Part shown: one piece after another, positions 1-6,236 of the stretch | Position numbering within the stretch: position 1 is the stretch's first letter | How the letters are laid out: each line of letters opens with the position of its first letter | Assembly (NCBI GenBank): GCA_030631725.1 | Contig: DAOVKO010000010.1 | Location: 1-18,230 of the forward strand | Source of the DNA: Actinomycetes bacterium | Lineage (GTDB): Bacteria; Planctomycetota; Phycisphaerae; JAACET01 | Direction of reading: 5' to 3' | DNA: 18,230 bases | Notes under the pieces: generated by a model | Database searches by the model: none | Told to the model about the DNA's origin: nothing | What the model saw: only the letters and a program-made list of their open reading frames with translations | Translations under genes and position numbers: made by a program

Positions 1-1197
1 CCCAAGTACGCTGAGGGGGCCAAAGAGATGATGTCCGAATTGCACCAGACGTATCCCGTCGAATACAGCGAGGGCAGCGATGGCAAGATAACCGACAAAA
101 ATGAGCATGTGCGACATCGCATGATGGTCCCCACTTTTCTAGCTAAGGTGGCTCCAGCCGGGTTAATTGGAGCGTTCACGGCCGTTATGCTGGGCTTTTT
201 TATCAGTACTAATAATACCTATCTGCATTCCTGGGGCACCATCTTCATCCAGGACGTGGTATGCCCCCTGCGTAAAAAACCTCTCACTAACAAGCAGCAC
301 TTGCGGCTGCTTCGACTCTCGATTGTCTTTGTGGCGGTTTTCATCATCGCCTTCAGTTGGACTTTCGAATTGAGAGACTACATATATATGTTCTTTCAGA
401 TCACCGGGGCTATTTTCCTTGGCGGGGCCGGTGCTGTAGTTATCGGCGGACTCTATTGGAAGCGAGGCACGACCTATGGAGCCTGGGCTGCCATGATCAT
501 CGGTTCAGTAATGGCCTTGGGCTTTATCGGACTTGATGCTTTTACTGACTTTACAAATTGGATGAATCGCATATTTCCAATTTGGACCTGGAACGGCGTC
601 AAGTATGGGTTTGTTGCAGGAATATGCGCAGCAAGTGGATATGTCTTGATTTCGCTATTTGGGCCCAAGCATGTCGCAAATATGGACAAACTTCTGCATC
701 GCGGTAAGTATGCTGTTAAGCAAGAGGAGGAGGCTATCAAAGAACGTGTTAAAGAGGAAAAGCCGGTTGGTTGGTTCTGGAGAAAGATAGGTGTGAACAG
801 CCATGAGTTCACTGCCGTTGACAAGGGTTTGTTTCTCTGGACATTTATTAATAGCAGCAGGCAAGTGGTAGCCTTTTTCGTTCTACTCGGTTTGGCGGTA
901 ATTGGCTTTATGACTCCCCGGCGATGGATAGGCTGGTGGGGCATAATAATAATAATTTCCGTGGTTACTGGTGCCGTCGGCGTTGTGTGGCTCAGCATCG
1001 GCGGATTGTTCGATTTGCGCAAAATGGGCCGGATGCTTTCTGAAAGGCGACGAAATCTTCTTGATGACGGCAGGGTCGTCGACGGCCACCTTTTGGCAGA
1101 TGAAGCCGTCCAGTACGAGGAAGAACAACAAGAATCAGAAGTCGCCAGCTCTGATTCTGCCCAGGGCGAACTGGACAAGTACTCAATGGATGAGTAG
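1..1197 (+). CDS. Sodium:solute symporter (SSS family), 5' end outside window
   Basis: Seen: the reading frame is open from base 1, so the ATG at 28 is internal and the N-terminal half of the gene lies upstream. The visible ~398 residues contain about seven hydrophobic helices separated by charged loops. The stretch FFISTNNTYLHSWGTIFIQD matches the SSS signature helix (small/Ser-Thr residues, then S-x-x-T-I-F-x-x-D) that contributes to the sodium site. The C-terminal tail (from about base 1020) is hydrophilic and very acidic. Known: SSS proteins couple sodium influx to uptake of sugars, amino acids or other small solutes across the cytoplasmic membrane. Inferred: the substrate cannot be told. 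The nearby CBM9-like lipoprotein would fit a carbohydrate-related locus. The gene ends in TAG, and an unrelated dockerin-like tail continues in the same frame. Confidence 0.88.
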   Translation, partial: PKYAEGAKEMMSELHQTYPVEYSEGSDGKITDKNEHVRHRMMVPTFLAKVAPAGLIGAFTAVMLGFFISTNNTYLHSWGTIFIQDVVCPLRKKPLTNKQHLRLLRLSIVFVAVFIIAFSWTFELRDYIYMFFQITGAIFLGGAGAVVIGGLYWKRGTTYGAWAAMIIGSVMALGFIGLDAFTDFTNWMNRIFPIWTWNGVKYGFVAGICAASGYVLISLFGPKHVANMDKLLHRGKYAVKQEEEAIKERVKEEKPVGWFWRKIGVNSHEFTAVDKGLFLWTFINSSRQVVAFFVLLGLAVIGFMTPRRWIGWWGIIIIISVVTGAVGVVWLSIGGLFDLRKMGRMLSERRRNLLDDGRVVDGHLLADEAVQYEEEQQESEVASSDSAQGELDKYSMDE

Positions 1198-1320
1198 AGC
1201 CAGATCATCGACAACTGGGGCATGACCCCAGCCAGCCGCGCCGGCGGGGACCTCGATGATGACGGTCTTGTGGGCCCGAGTGACTACGAGGAGGTCGTGG
1301 CTAATTGGGGCAGCGGCTAG
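1198..1320 (+). pseudogene. Relic 3' end of a dockerin-type (EF-hand) protein
   Basis: Directly after the symporter stop TAG (1195-1197), the same frame stays open for 40 codons and ends at TAG 1318-1320. It reads like the end of a type I dockerin pair. First comes the tail of one repeat (IIDNWG), then a full second repeat, GDLDDDGLVGPSDYEEVV, followed by ANWG. The loop has Asp at EF-hand positions 1, 3, 5 and 12 and Gly at 6, the calcium-binding pattern. There is no plausible start codon with a ribosome binding site and no upstream catalytic domain, so I call it a relic of a secreted protein whose body was deleted. Read-through of the TAG to give a symporter-dockerin fusion is formally possible but unlikely for a membrane transporter. 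Confidence 0.6.
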
Positions 1321-1334
1321 GCCCCCGAGCCGCC

Positions 1335-1358
1335 AAAGGACTAATCGAAAGGACTAAT
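1335..1358 (+). repeat. 11-bp direct repeat containing a doubled Shine-Dalgarno
   Basis: AAAGGACTAAT occurs at 1335-1345 and again at 1348-1358, separated by CG. The second copy places AAAGGA six bases before the ATG at 1360 and is the working ribosome binding site. The first copy may be a slippage duplicate or part of the vanished dockerin gene's 3' flank. Confidence 0.6.
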
Positions 1359-1359
1359 A

Positions 1360-2145
1360 ATGAGAATCAAAATTGTATCCTTGTTGGCCTGGGCCTTGTG
1401 TGCAGGCCTGTTAGTCGGGTGCGATACTGCCGGCAATGAGCAGAGTTCGTCAAAGCCTGCGGCCAATATTATGACCGCTAAATACACCTCCGTCCCCGTG
1501 GTAGTGGATGGGATTTTGGATGAGCCGGTTTGGCAAGAAACTGCAGTTTACAAGATGTACTTGCCTGCCGATCGATCTGCGGATAGCCAGATGCAGGAAG
1601 CGGGGCAGGTCCGTCTGGCCTGGGACCAGGAGTATTTTTACGTCGCTGTGAAGTTCGATGATTCGGATATAGTGGCTGAAGGGACAGCCGATCAGCTTCA
1701 CCATTACCGATTGGGGGACGTATGCGAATTGTTCCTTAAGCCTGCGGACAAAACGTGGTACTGGGAACTATATGTAACACCACGGGGCAATAAGACAACC
1801 TTCTTCTTCCCGTCTCAAGGCCGGTTTGGCTTGCCCGGCTGCTTTGAAAATTACAGCTCCGACTTGCAGGTGGCGGCTCAGTGCCAGGGAACATTGAACA
1901 ACTGGCAGGACAGAGATCGGTCCTGGACTGCCGAGATGGCCATGCCGATAAAGGACCTTACTGCCAGAGGAGAAAGGTTCGGCCTCGATGCAGATTGGCG
2001 AATTCTGGTTGCTCGCTACAATTACTCATACCACCTTACCAGGAACGGCCTGGAACTCGGCCCGGAACTCTCGGCTGCGCCTCGTCTTTCAGTGACCAAT
2101 TACCACTTGCTTGAGGAATATGCTGTTCTCAAATTGTCGAAATAG
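1360..2145 (+). CDS. Lipoprotein with CBM9-like domain
   Basis: A 261-residue protein. The N-terminus is a lipoprotein signal: two basic residues, a hydrophobic run, then lipobox LVGC with the modified Cys at 21, so it should be a lipid-anchored extracytoplasmic protein. Asp follows that Cys, which in enterobacteria retains lipoproteins in the inner membrane; whether the rule holds here is unknown. From about residue 40 to the end it matches the carbohydrate-binding family 9-like fold seen in cytochrome- and xylanase-associated modules: VDGILDEPVW, then VRLAWDQEYFYVAVKFDDSD, then CELFLKP, and W-T-A-E-M-A-M-P-I near residue 190. Family knowledge: such stand-alone domains bind glycans or occur with polysaccharide-degrading or redox proteins. 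Start ATG 1360 has AAAGGA at 1348-1353. It is probably monocistronic: nothing intact follows for 500 bases. Confidence 0.8.
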   Translation: MRIKIVSLLAWALCAGLLVGCDTAGNEQSSSKPAANIMTAKYTSVPVVVDGILDEPVWQETAVYKMYLPADRSADSQMQEAGQVRLAWDQEYFYVAVKFDDSDIVAEGTADQLHHYRLGDVCELFLKPADKTWYWELYVTPRGNKTTFFFPSQGRFGLPGCFENYSSDLQVAAQCQGTLNNWQDRDRSWTAEMAMPIKDLTARGERFGLDADWRILVARYNYSYHLTRNGLELGPELSAAPRLSVTNYHLLEEYAVLKLSK

Positions 2146-2166
2146 AACCAATGCTGCCCAGGATAG

Positions 2167-2358
2167 CCCGGCACCCGTATTCATACCCTAAAGAATCTCA
2201 TGGGCCATAGCTCTGTCAAGACGCTGGAATGTTTCTATATCCGCAGCACCGATGCCAACGAAGCCCAAGCCTGCAGAGTTTTGGAGGGGATATTCCCGTC
2301 TGAACTTGAGGGAGAAGCTGTGACGGCAAACCCTCCGGTAAGAAACAGAGCGAGTTAG
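2167..2358 (+). pseudogene. C-terminal fragment of a tyrosine recombinase (integrase)
   Basis: Between stops at 2164-2166 and 2356-2358 the frame encodes 63 residues. Its first part, IHTLKNLMGHSSVKT, is the box II region of tyrosine recombinases: the L-M-G-H-S-S motif with the catalytic His, normally followed by the nucleophilic Tyr. The following residues, LECFYIRSTDANEAQA, end in FY. In the XerC/D spacing the tyrosine position is occupied by Phe and the Tyr comes one residue later; some integrases do have FY here, so loss of the nucleophile is suggestive rather than certain. Nothing of the upstream catalytic domain (Arg box I) is present in any frame before 2164, so this is a decayed remnant of an integrated element. 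Confidence 0.65.
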
Positions 2359-2641
2359 CGTTCTCAGGCTGACCGCCTTCGCCTCACCCTCCGAGCCACA
2401 CGTATCAAAGCGTGGATACTCTCATAAAGGGTGGTACATAATTTGGGGGCAGGTCATGTTTTGATTTTATTGGCTGTGGCTATATCGTCGGACAGAAACC
2501 CGCCTCGGTTAGAGACCAACCGGCATGATGAGGTCGCCGAAATAGGGGGCAAAATAGTCTCTATAGCATGCCGACTCGAAGCTATATCTAGCAACCCCAA
2601 GCAGTGCTTGGCGGCAAGGCGCCTAAAAGAGAAAGAATCCC
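2359..2641. other. Intergenic stretch without recognised gene
   Basis: About 280 bases with stop codons scattered in the frames I read and no recognisable domain, tRNA or promoter of good quality. The only structure seen is a perfect 6-bp stem with a 3-base loop, CCAAGC-AGT-GCTTGG (2597-2611), located 30 bases before the next start codon. It has no T-run and so is not a terminator; it could affect translation of the downstream gene. The rest may be flank of the lost integrase element. Confidence 0.4.
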
Positions 2642-3283
2642 ATGGAACGCGAAGACTGTCAGACGTCCACAACCACTGAGGCTCGCCCTTTTCAAGCTGG
2701 GCAGTCCGCACCTAGCCCGGCTGTCCAGACCAGCCGGCACACCGCTGACTCCCAGATCTGCCCTGGCCAGCCGGTCAGGCTGGCGACCAAACTGGCTGGT
2801 AACCTTCCCTACGCCACGATGATACTTTCCGGAGCGGCAGTCTTTGCTCTCGCCCTGGGCTGGGGCCCGCTGGGTTGGCTTGCCAGCGTCCTGTATCTTG
2901 CCTATGGCCTGGCCGGAGCGCTGTGGATTATCCTGTTCCTTTGTCCATATTGTCGCTTTTACGACACCCGGCTATGTCCGTGTGGCTACGGGTGGGTCGC
3001 GGCAAGGCTGCGACCATTCAAGGACGTCGAGCGTTTCGCCCAGCAATTCAGAAAGCAGATTGCCGTAATCGTTCCTTTATGGTTCATCCCAGCAATAGTT
3101 GGCGCCATCGGCTTGTACCGCCACTTCTCATGGCTACTGCTGGTAGTGCTGCTGGCTTTCGCTGCCGATGCCTTCTTGATCCTACCGCTAGTCTCTACAA
3201 AGTACTGCTGCGCCAACTGCCCCCAAAAGAAAACGTGCCCTTGGATGGCTAAGGTTGTGCCGGAGAATGGGAAGAAATCGTGA
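2642..3283 (+). CDS. Four-helix membrane protein with two cysteine clusters, unnamed family
   Basis: A 213-residue protein. The first ~55 residues are hydrophilic and rich in Ser, Thr, Pro and Gln. Then come four hydrophobic helices (about 57-75, 79-100, 139-157, 163-184). Directly after helix 2 is CPYCRFYDTRLCPCGYG (Cys 101, 104, 112, 114), and directly after helix 4 is CCANCPQKKTCPW (Cys 189, 190, 193, 199). With two helices between them, both cysteine groups lie on the same membrane side and together could coordinate a metal or Fe-S centre. I recognise the pattern from uncharacterised membrane proteins of anaerobes but know no assigned function. ATG 2642 is preceded by a purine-rich stretch (AGAGAAAG); a start at the Met near residue 60 would keep all helices, so the long N-terminus is less certain. 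Its stop overlaps a possible small downstream ORF. Confidence 0.7.
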   Translation: MEREDCQTSTTTEARPFQAGQSAPSPAVQTSRHTADSQICPGQPVRLATKLAGNLPYATMILSGAAVFALALGWGPLGWLASVLYLAYGLAGALWIILFLCPYCRFYDTRLCPCGYGWVAARLRPFKDVERFAQQFRKQIAVIVPLWFIPAIVGAIGLYRHFSWLLLVVLLAFAADAFLILPLVSTKYCCANCPQKKTCPWMAKVVPENGKKS

Positions 3284-3441
3284 GACTTGTAGGTTGTGAG
3301 CATGGATTGTGCCGCTGGGTACATTGCCCGTGCAAATGCCCTGATTGTCCAGACGACTCTAGACAATTCGGAGCTTCGAAGATGGTGCAGACGATGTTTG
3401 TGTCTTTCTTCACCACCAGTGCGCAAGCTTTGAACGAATAA
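3280..3441 (+). CDS. Possible 53-residue cysteine-rich peptide, coupled to the upstream gene
   Basis: A GTG at 3280-3282 overlaps the TGA of the preceding membrane protein (GTGA) and opens a 53-codon frame ending at TAA 3439-3441. GGGAAG at 3269-3274 lies five bases upstream as a ribosome binding site. The first half has six cysteines (residues 6, 11, 16, 18, 20, 23), including CPCKCPDCP, and the second half looks like unremarkable sequence. The stop-start overlap and the cysteine richness, next to a gene that also has clustered cysteines, are the only support. It may be a real small metal-binding peptide, the frameshifted remains of a C-terminal extension, or chance. Confidence 0.3.
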   Translation: MRLVGCEHGLCRWVHCPCKCPDCPDDSRQFGASKMVQTMFVSFFTTSAQALNE

Positions 3442-3495
3442 TATAGCAGGCTGCTTTTCAAGGAGAGGAATAATGAATGATCAGTCCAGCTCTTT

Positions 3496-5958
3496 TTATT
3501 TAGCCCTAATGTTATAAGCCATCAAGGCATCCCCATGGCGGATATAGAGTATGCCGTTACAAATCACTGGATGCGCCCAATGTTGGCCTGTGCCCTTGGG
3601 AACCTGGAAGGAACTGATGAGTTCAAATTTTTCCGGTGTTGCTTTTACCAGACCGACCGTGCCTTGTTTTTCCTCATAGCAATACAACATGCCGTCGGCG
3701 TAGGTGATTGATCCCTTGCCTATCCATTCGGTTTCGTACATTACTTGTCCTGTTGCCCAGTCGAGACATACCCAGTTACCAGCAGGATTCCCCCGCCAAT
3801 TGGAGCCATAGACATACCCATCTACGAGCACAACCCCGCCGTGATGACAGTCGAGAGTCGAGTCTTTCCATTCCTGGCTAACCACTGCGCTGCCATCTTT
3901 GGAAAGCTTGAGTTTTGCCCCTCCCTTGTCATATCCGCTAGTGACATATATGTAGCCCTCCTGATATATCGGCGTATTTGGATTAATAGCTTTGGGGTTG
4001 GCCTGGTAAAGCTTGCAGTCATATTGCCATAAAATCTCGCCATCGGCCGCATCAACGCCGATGATAAAATGGTCCGTCATGGTTATAATCAGATTTCTAT
4101 TGCTTCTTTTGACGAGGATTGGTGAACAGTAGGAGCTTTTTTCGCCTATACTTTTAGTTTTCCAGACCGTTTCCCCAGTCTTCTTATCAAGGGCTACCAT
4201 CGTAGCTGCTTCTCCGCCGGGTGTGCAAATCAGCAGGTTTCCGACAATCAGTGGCGACTCCGCGATACCCCAAGACCCATATTTACCTTTGAACTCATTG
4301 AAGGCATCAACAATCCACTTTTCTTCGCCGGTCCGGGCATCGAAACATGCAACTGCACCCATACCACTTATTACATAGACATTGCCTTCATCCACCGTTG
4401 GCGTACATCGTGTACCAGGAACCGACGTTGCCCACTCTGGGCCGTAAGGTTTTTTCCATTTGAGATTGCGTTGCAGATCGAAAGCAAAGAGTATTCCCGT
4501 TCCGTCTATCATCCCTGTTGTATAAATAAGGCCTTCGGAAATGGAAACCGTCGAAAAGCCTGCGCCTAAACCATCTAGCGACCATAAAAGTTCGGGACCT
4601 TGTTCGGGCCATTTTTTCAGGAGCCCTGTTTCGGTTGACTTGGCGTCACGATTAAGTCCGTGCCACTGAGCCCAATTGCTCCGAGTGGCCACAGTCTGAG
4701 TATTATTGCTGACATCCAAACAGACCAGATCACCATTAGCGTTGCGGGCATAGATTCTGCCGTTGGCCAGGACCGGGACACTCCAACATCTGGGCGAGAG
4801 GATGTGTGCTTCTGCAATTACCTTGTAGCCGTCAGGTATTGCTTCAGCAATGACTAGGTTGCCTTTTTCCGCCATAACAATAAGCTTGCCGTCCGCGATC
4901 ATGAGGCTTCCCAGGCCGAATCCTCCTTGTGCCCAGACAGGCTTCCCAGTCTTAAAATCCAAACACCTCAATTCGCCTCCTTCGTCTACGCCATAAACAT
5001 ACCCTTTCCACAATACGGAACCATTTATTTTGTTGCGCATATTCTTATTGCGCCAAACTTCAGTTATGTTGTTCTCCCTGAATTTGAGAAGCGTGCAGCC
5101 CTCCCCATATCCAGAAGATATAAACACCTTATCATCTGCAATGATAGGGTCGGCTGCATTGACGTCATATAATGTTCGCCACGGAAATCGCCATAATTCT
5201 TTTCCCGATGAGGCAACTAAGCCCATAATATTTCTGTATCCAAACAATGCGATGCATTGTTGCTGGCCTATCATGAAAGGCACTGCCGTAGCATATCCCC
5301 CTGGACCTTTACCGTTTTCCCAAATTACATTGCCGTTGTTTTTATCAAGGGCAACACCTTTGGTCCCCACGTTATAAATGACCATATTGTCGATTATGAG
5401 CGGCGAGCCGGATTGGCCCCATGTGGTACGTTTGATGCCCAAATCTTCCAATAGATTCCTATACCATATTTTTTCCCGGGTTTTAGCATCAAGACAAAAA
5501 GCCTTGCCGTCCTTACTAATCGTATAGACTTTGCCGCCGGCAACTGTTGGACTGGCTAAGGTTCCTCCCTCATAGTTCTTTGGGTCTAACTGCTGGGGAT
5601 AAGCGTATTTCCATATTTCTTTGCCCGTTTCAGCGTCAAAGCAGTAAATAATATCTGTCTGTTTACTTACGTCTTTCTCTTTATTGCCTGTATTTCCCAT
5701 CGCGTAAACTAGGCCGTTGCTCACGGAAACTGCTGAAAAACCAGTTCCGATTGAGGCTCGCCATAATGGTTTTACCCCGGCTTTGATTTTTCCAGGATCC
5801 CAGCCTTTTTCAGTCGATATGCCGTTATGATTTGGTCCTCGCCAGTTCGGCCAATCAGCTGCCTGTGTGGAGATACAAAAGGCTAGCACTGCTAGAGACA
5901 TTCCGAGGCTGCAAACCAGCGCAGATACACAACAGTTAGCTTGTCTTAGAGATTTCAC
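3496..5958 (-). CDS. Secreted double PQQ-like beta-propeller protein
   Basis: An 820-residue protein with two propeller halves. A signal peptide covers about residues 1-33 (basic start, hydrophobic core, TQA before ADW). Half one (about 34-425) begins DWPNWRGPNHNG and half two (about 426-820) begins NWAQWHGLNRDAKS; both carry recurring G-x-x-x-W blade ends of PQQ-like repeats. Half two aligns along its length with the divergent gene at 6237 (shared ETGLLKKWP, RCTPTVD, CHHG, YADGMLYCY, RHGDALM). Half one resembles the propeller at 14172 (FGLG, then a D-G-Y/A-G-Y block, then R-x-x-x-x-x-CLD-S near the end). No quinoprotein active-site features or CxxCH haem motif are visible, so this is likely a structural or binding protein, not a dehydrogenase. 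Start: GTG 5958 has GAGGA five bases upstream; the upstream TTG at 5988 has no such site. It is more AT-rich than its neighbours. Confidence 0.85.
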   Translation of the reverse strand: MKSLRQANCCVSALVCSLGMSLAVLAFCISTQAADWPNWRGPNHNGISTEKGWDPGKIKAGVKPLWRASIGTGFSAVSVSNGLVYAMGNTGNKEKDVSKQTDIIYCFDAETGKEIWKYAYPQQLDPKNYEGGTLASPTVAGGKVYTISKDGKAFCLDAKTREKIWYRNLLEDLGIKRTTWGQSGSPLIIDNMVIYNVGTKGVALDKNNGNVIWENGKGPGGYATAVPFMIGQQQCIALFGYRNIMGLVASSGKELWRFPWRTLYDVNAADPIIADDKVFISSGYGEGCTLLKFRENNITEVWRNKNMRNKINGSVLWKGYVYGVDEGGELRCLDFKTGKPVWAQGGFGLGSLMIADGKLIVMAEKGNLVIAEAIPDGYKVIAEAHILSPRCWSVPVLANGRIYARNANGDLVCLDVSNNTQTVATRSNWAQWHGLNRDAKSTETGLLKKWPEQGPELLWSLDGLGAGFSTVSISEGLIYTTGMIDGTGILFAFDLQRNLKWKKPYGPEWATSVPGTRCTPTVDEGNVYVISGMGAVACFDARTGEEKWIVDAFNEFKGKYGSWGIAESPLIVGNLLICTPGGEAATMVALDKKTGETVWKTKSIGEKSSYCSPILVKRSNRNLIITMTDHFIIGVDAADGEILWQYDCKLYQANPKAINPNTPIYQEGYIYVTSGYDKGGAKLKLSKDGSAVVSQEWKDSTLDCHHGGVVLVDGYVYGSNWRGNPAGNWVCLDWATGQVMYETEWIGKGSITYADGMLYCYEEKQGTVGLVKATPEKFELISSFQVPKGTGQHWAHPVICNGILYIRHGDALMAYNIRAK

Positions 5959-5963
5959 AGGAA

Positions 5964-5968
5964 TCCTC
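5964..5968 (-). promoter_or_regulatory. Ribosome binding site deciding the GTG start
   Basis: On the minus strand GAGGA is followed by five bases and then GTG (5958-5956). This favours the GTG over the upstream in-frame TTG (5988-5986) and gives a cleaner signal peptide. Confidence 0.55.
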
Positions 5969-6003
5969 ACAAAATGAACATGAAGCAAATTCTGTATTCT
6001 TGT

Positions 6004-6032
6004 ATTGTATCCACTGCTGGAACGAAAATCAA
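6004..6032 (-). promoter_or_regulatory. Sigma70-like promoter for the double propeller gene
   Basis: Read on the minus strand: TTGATT (6032-6027), 17 bases, TACAAT (6009-6004). Four of six and five of six consensus matches with ideal spacing. Transcription would start near 5997, leaving a leader of about 40 bases before the GTG start. Confidence 0.5.
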
Positions 6033-6060
6033 GCTAAGATCTTCTCTATCTTAGGGGCTT
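6031..6060. promoter_or_regulatory. Inverted repeat in the divergent spacer, possible operator
   Basis: CTAAGAT (6034-6040) and ATCTTAG (6048-6054) are perfect inverted copies around a 7-base centre. The arms extend outward as AAGC (6031-6034) with GCTT (6057-6060) after a two-base bulge. The left arm overlaps the -35 box of the minus-strand promoter, and the whole lies between the two divergent promoters, as expected of a shared regulator site. An RNA hairpin is less likely because neither predicted transcript includes it. Confidence 0.4.
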
Positions 6061-6100
6061 GGTGAACACATCTCGGCTATCTTTGTGAAGAGCTTTTTGC

Positions 6101-6129
6101 TTGCAACAGCGTGTGGCATGTATTATTAT
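6101..6129 (+). promoter_or_regulatory. Sigma70-like promoter for the plus-strand propeller and operon
   Basis: TTGCAA (6101-6106), 17 bases, TATTAT (6124-6129). Four of six and five of six matches with ideal spacing. The start would fall near 6136, giving a ~100-base leader that contains a small hairpin, TGGGA-GATA-TCCCA (6167-6180). It probably drives the gene at 6237 and possibly the whole operon behind it. Confidence 0.45.
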
Positions 6130-6236
6130 GATCGAACACGTCCCCAGCAGTCGCGCGTGAACTAGATGGGAGATATCCCAGTTGTTAGCGACCGGCTGAG
6201 GTGCCAGATCGACGGTTAGTAGGGATTAGCAGAGCA

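Noticed and set aside
474..1223. Long antisense frame opposite the symporter
   Set aside because: Shadow of the real gene: low-complexity Ser/Pro-rich translation, no ribosome binding site, no domain. The same applies to the other antisense frames, for example 11740-12330 and 14028-14723.
1313..1333. GC-rich hairpin (GCGGCT, 9-base loop, AGCCGC) as a terminator
   Set aside because: No T-run follows, and the left arm lies within the dockerin relic's last codons.
2431..2679. Open frame of about 80 codons in the spacer after the integrase fragment
   Set aside because: No ribosome binding site, no recognisable domain, and it overlaps the start of the membrane protein gene in another frame.
3445..3458. 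AGCA-GGC-TGCT followed by TTTT as a terminator between the convergent genes
   Set aside because: A four-base stem is too weak to support the call.
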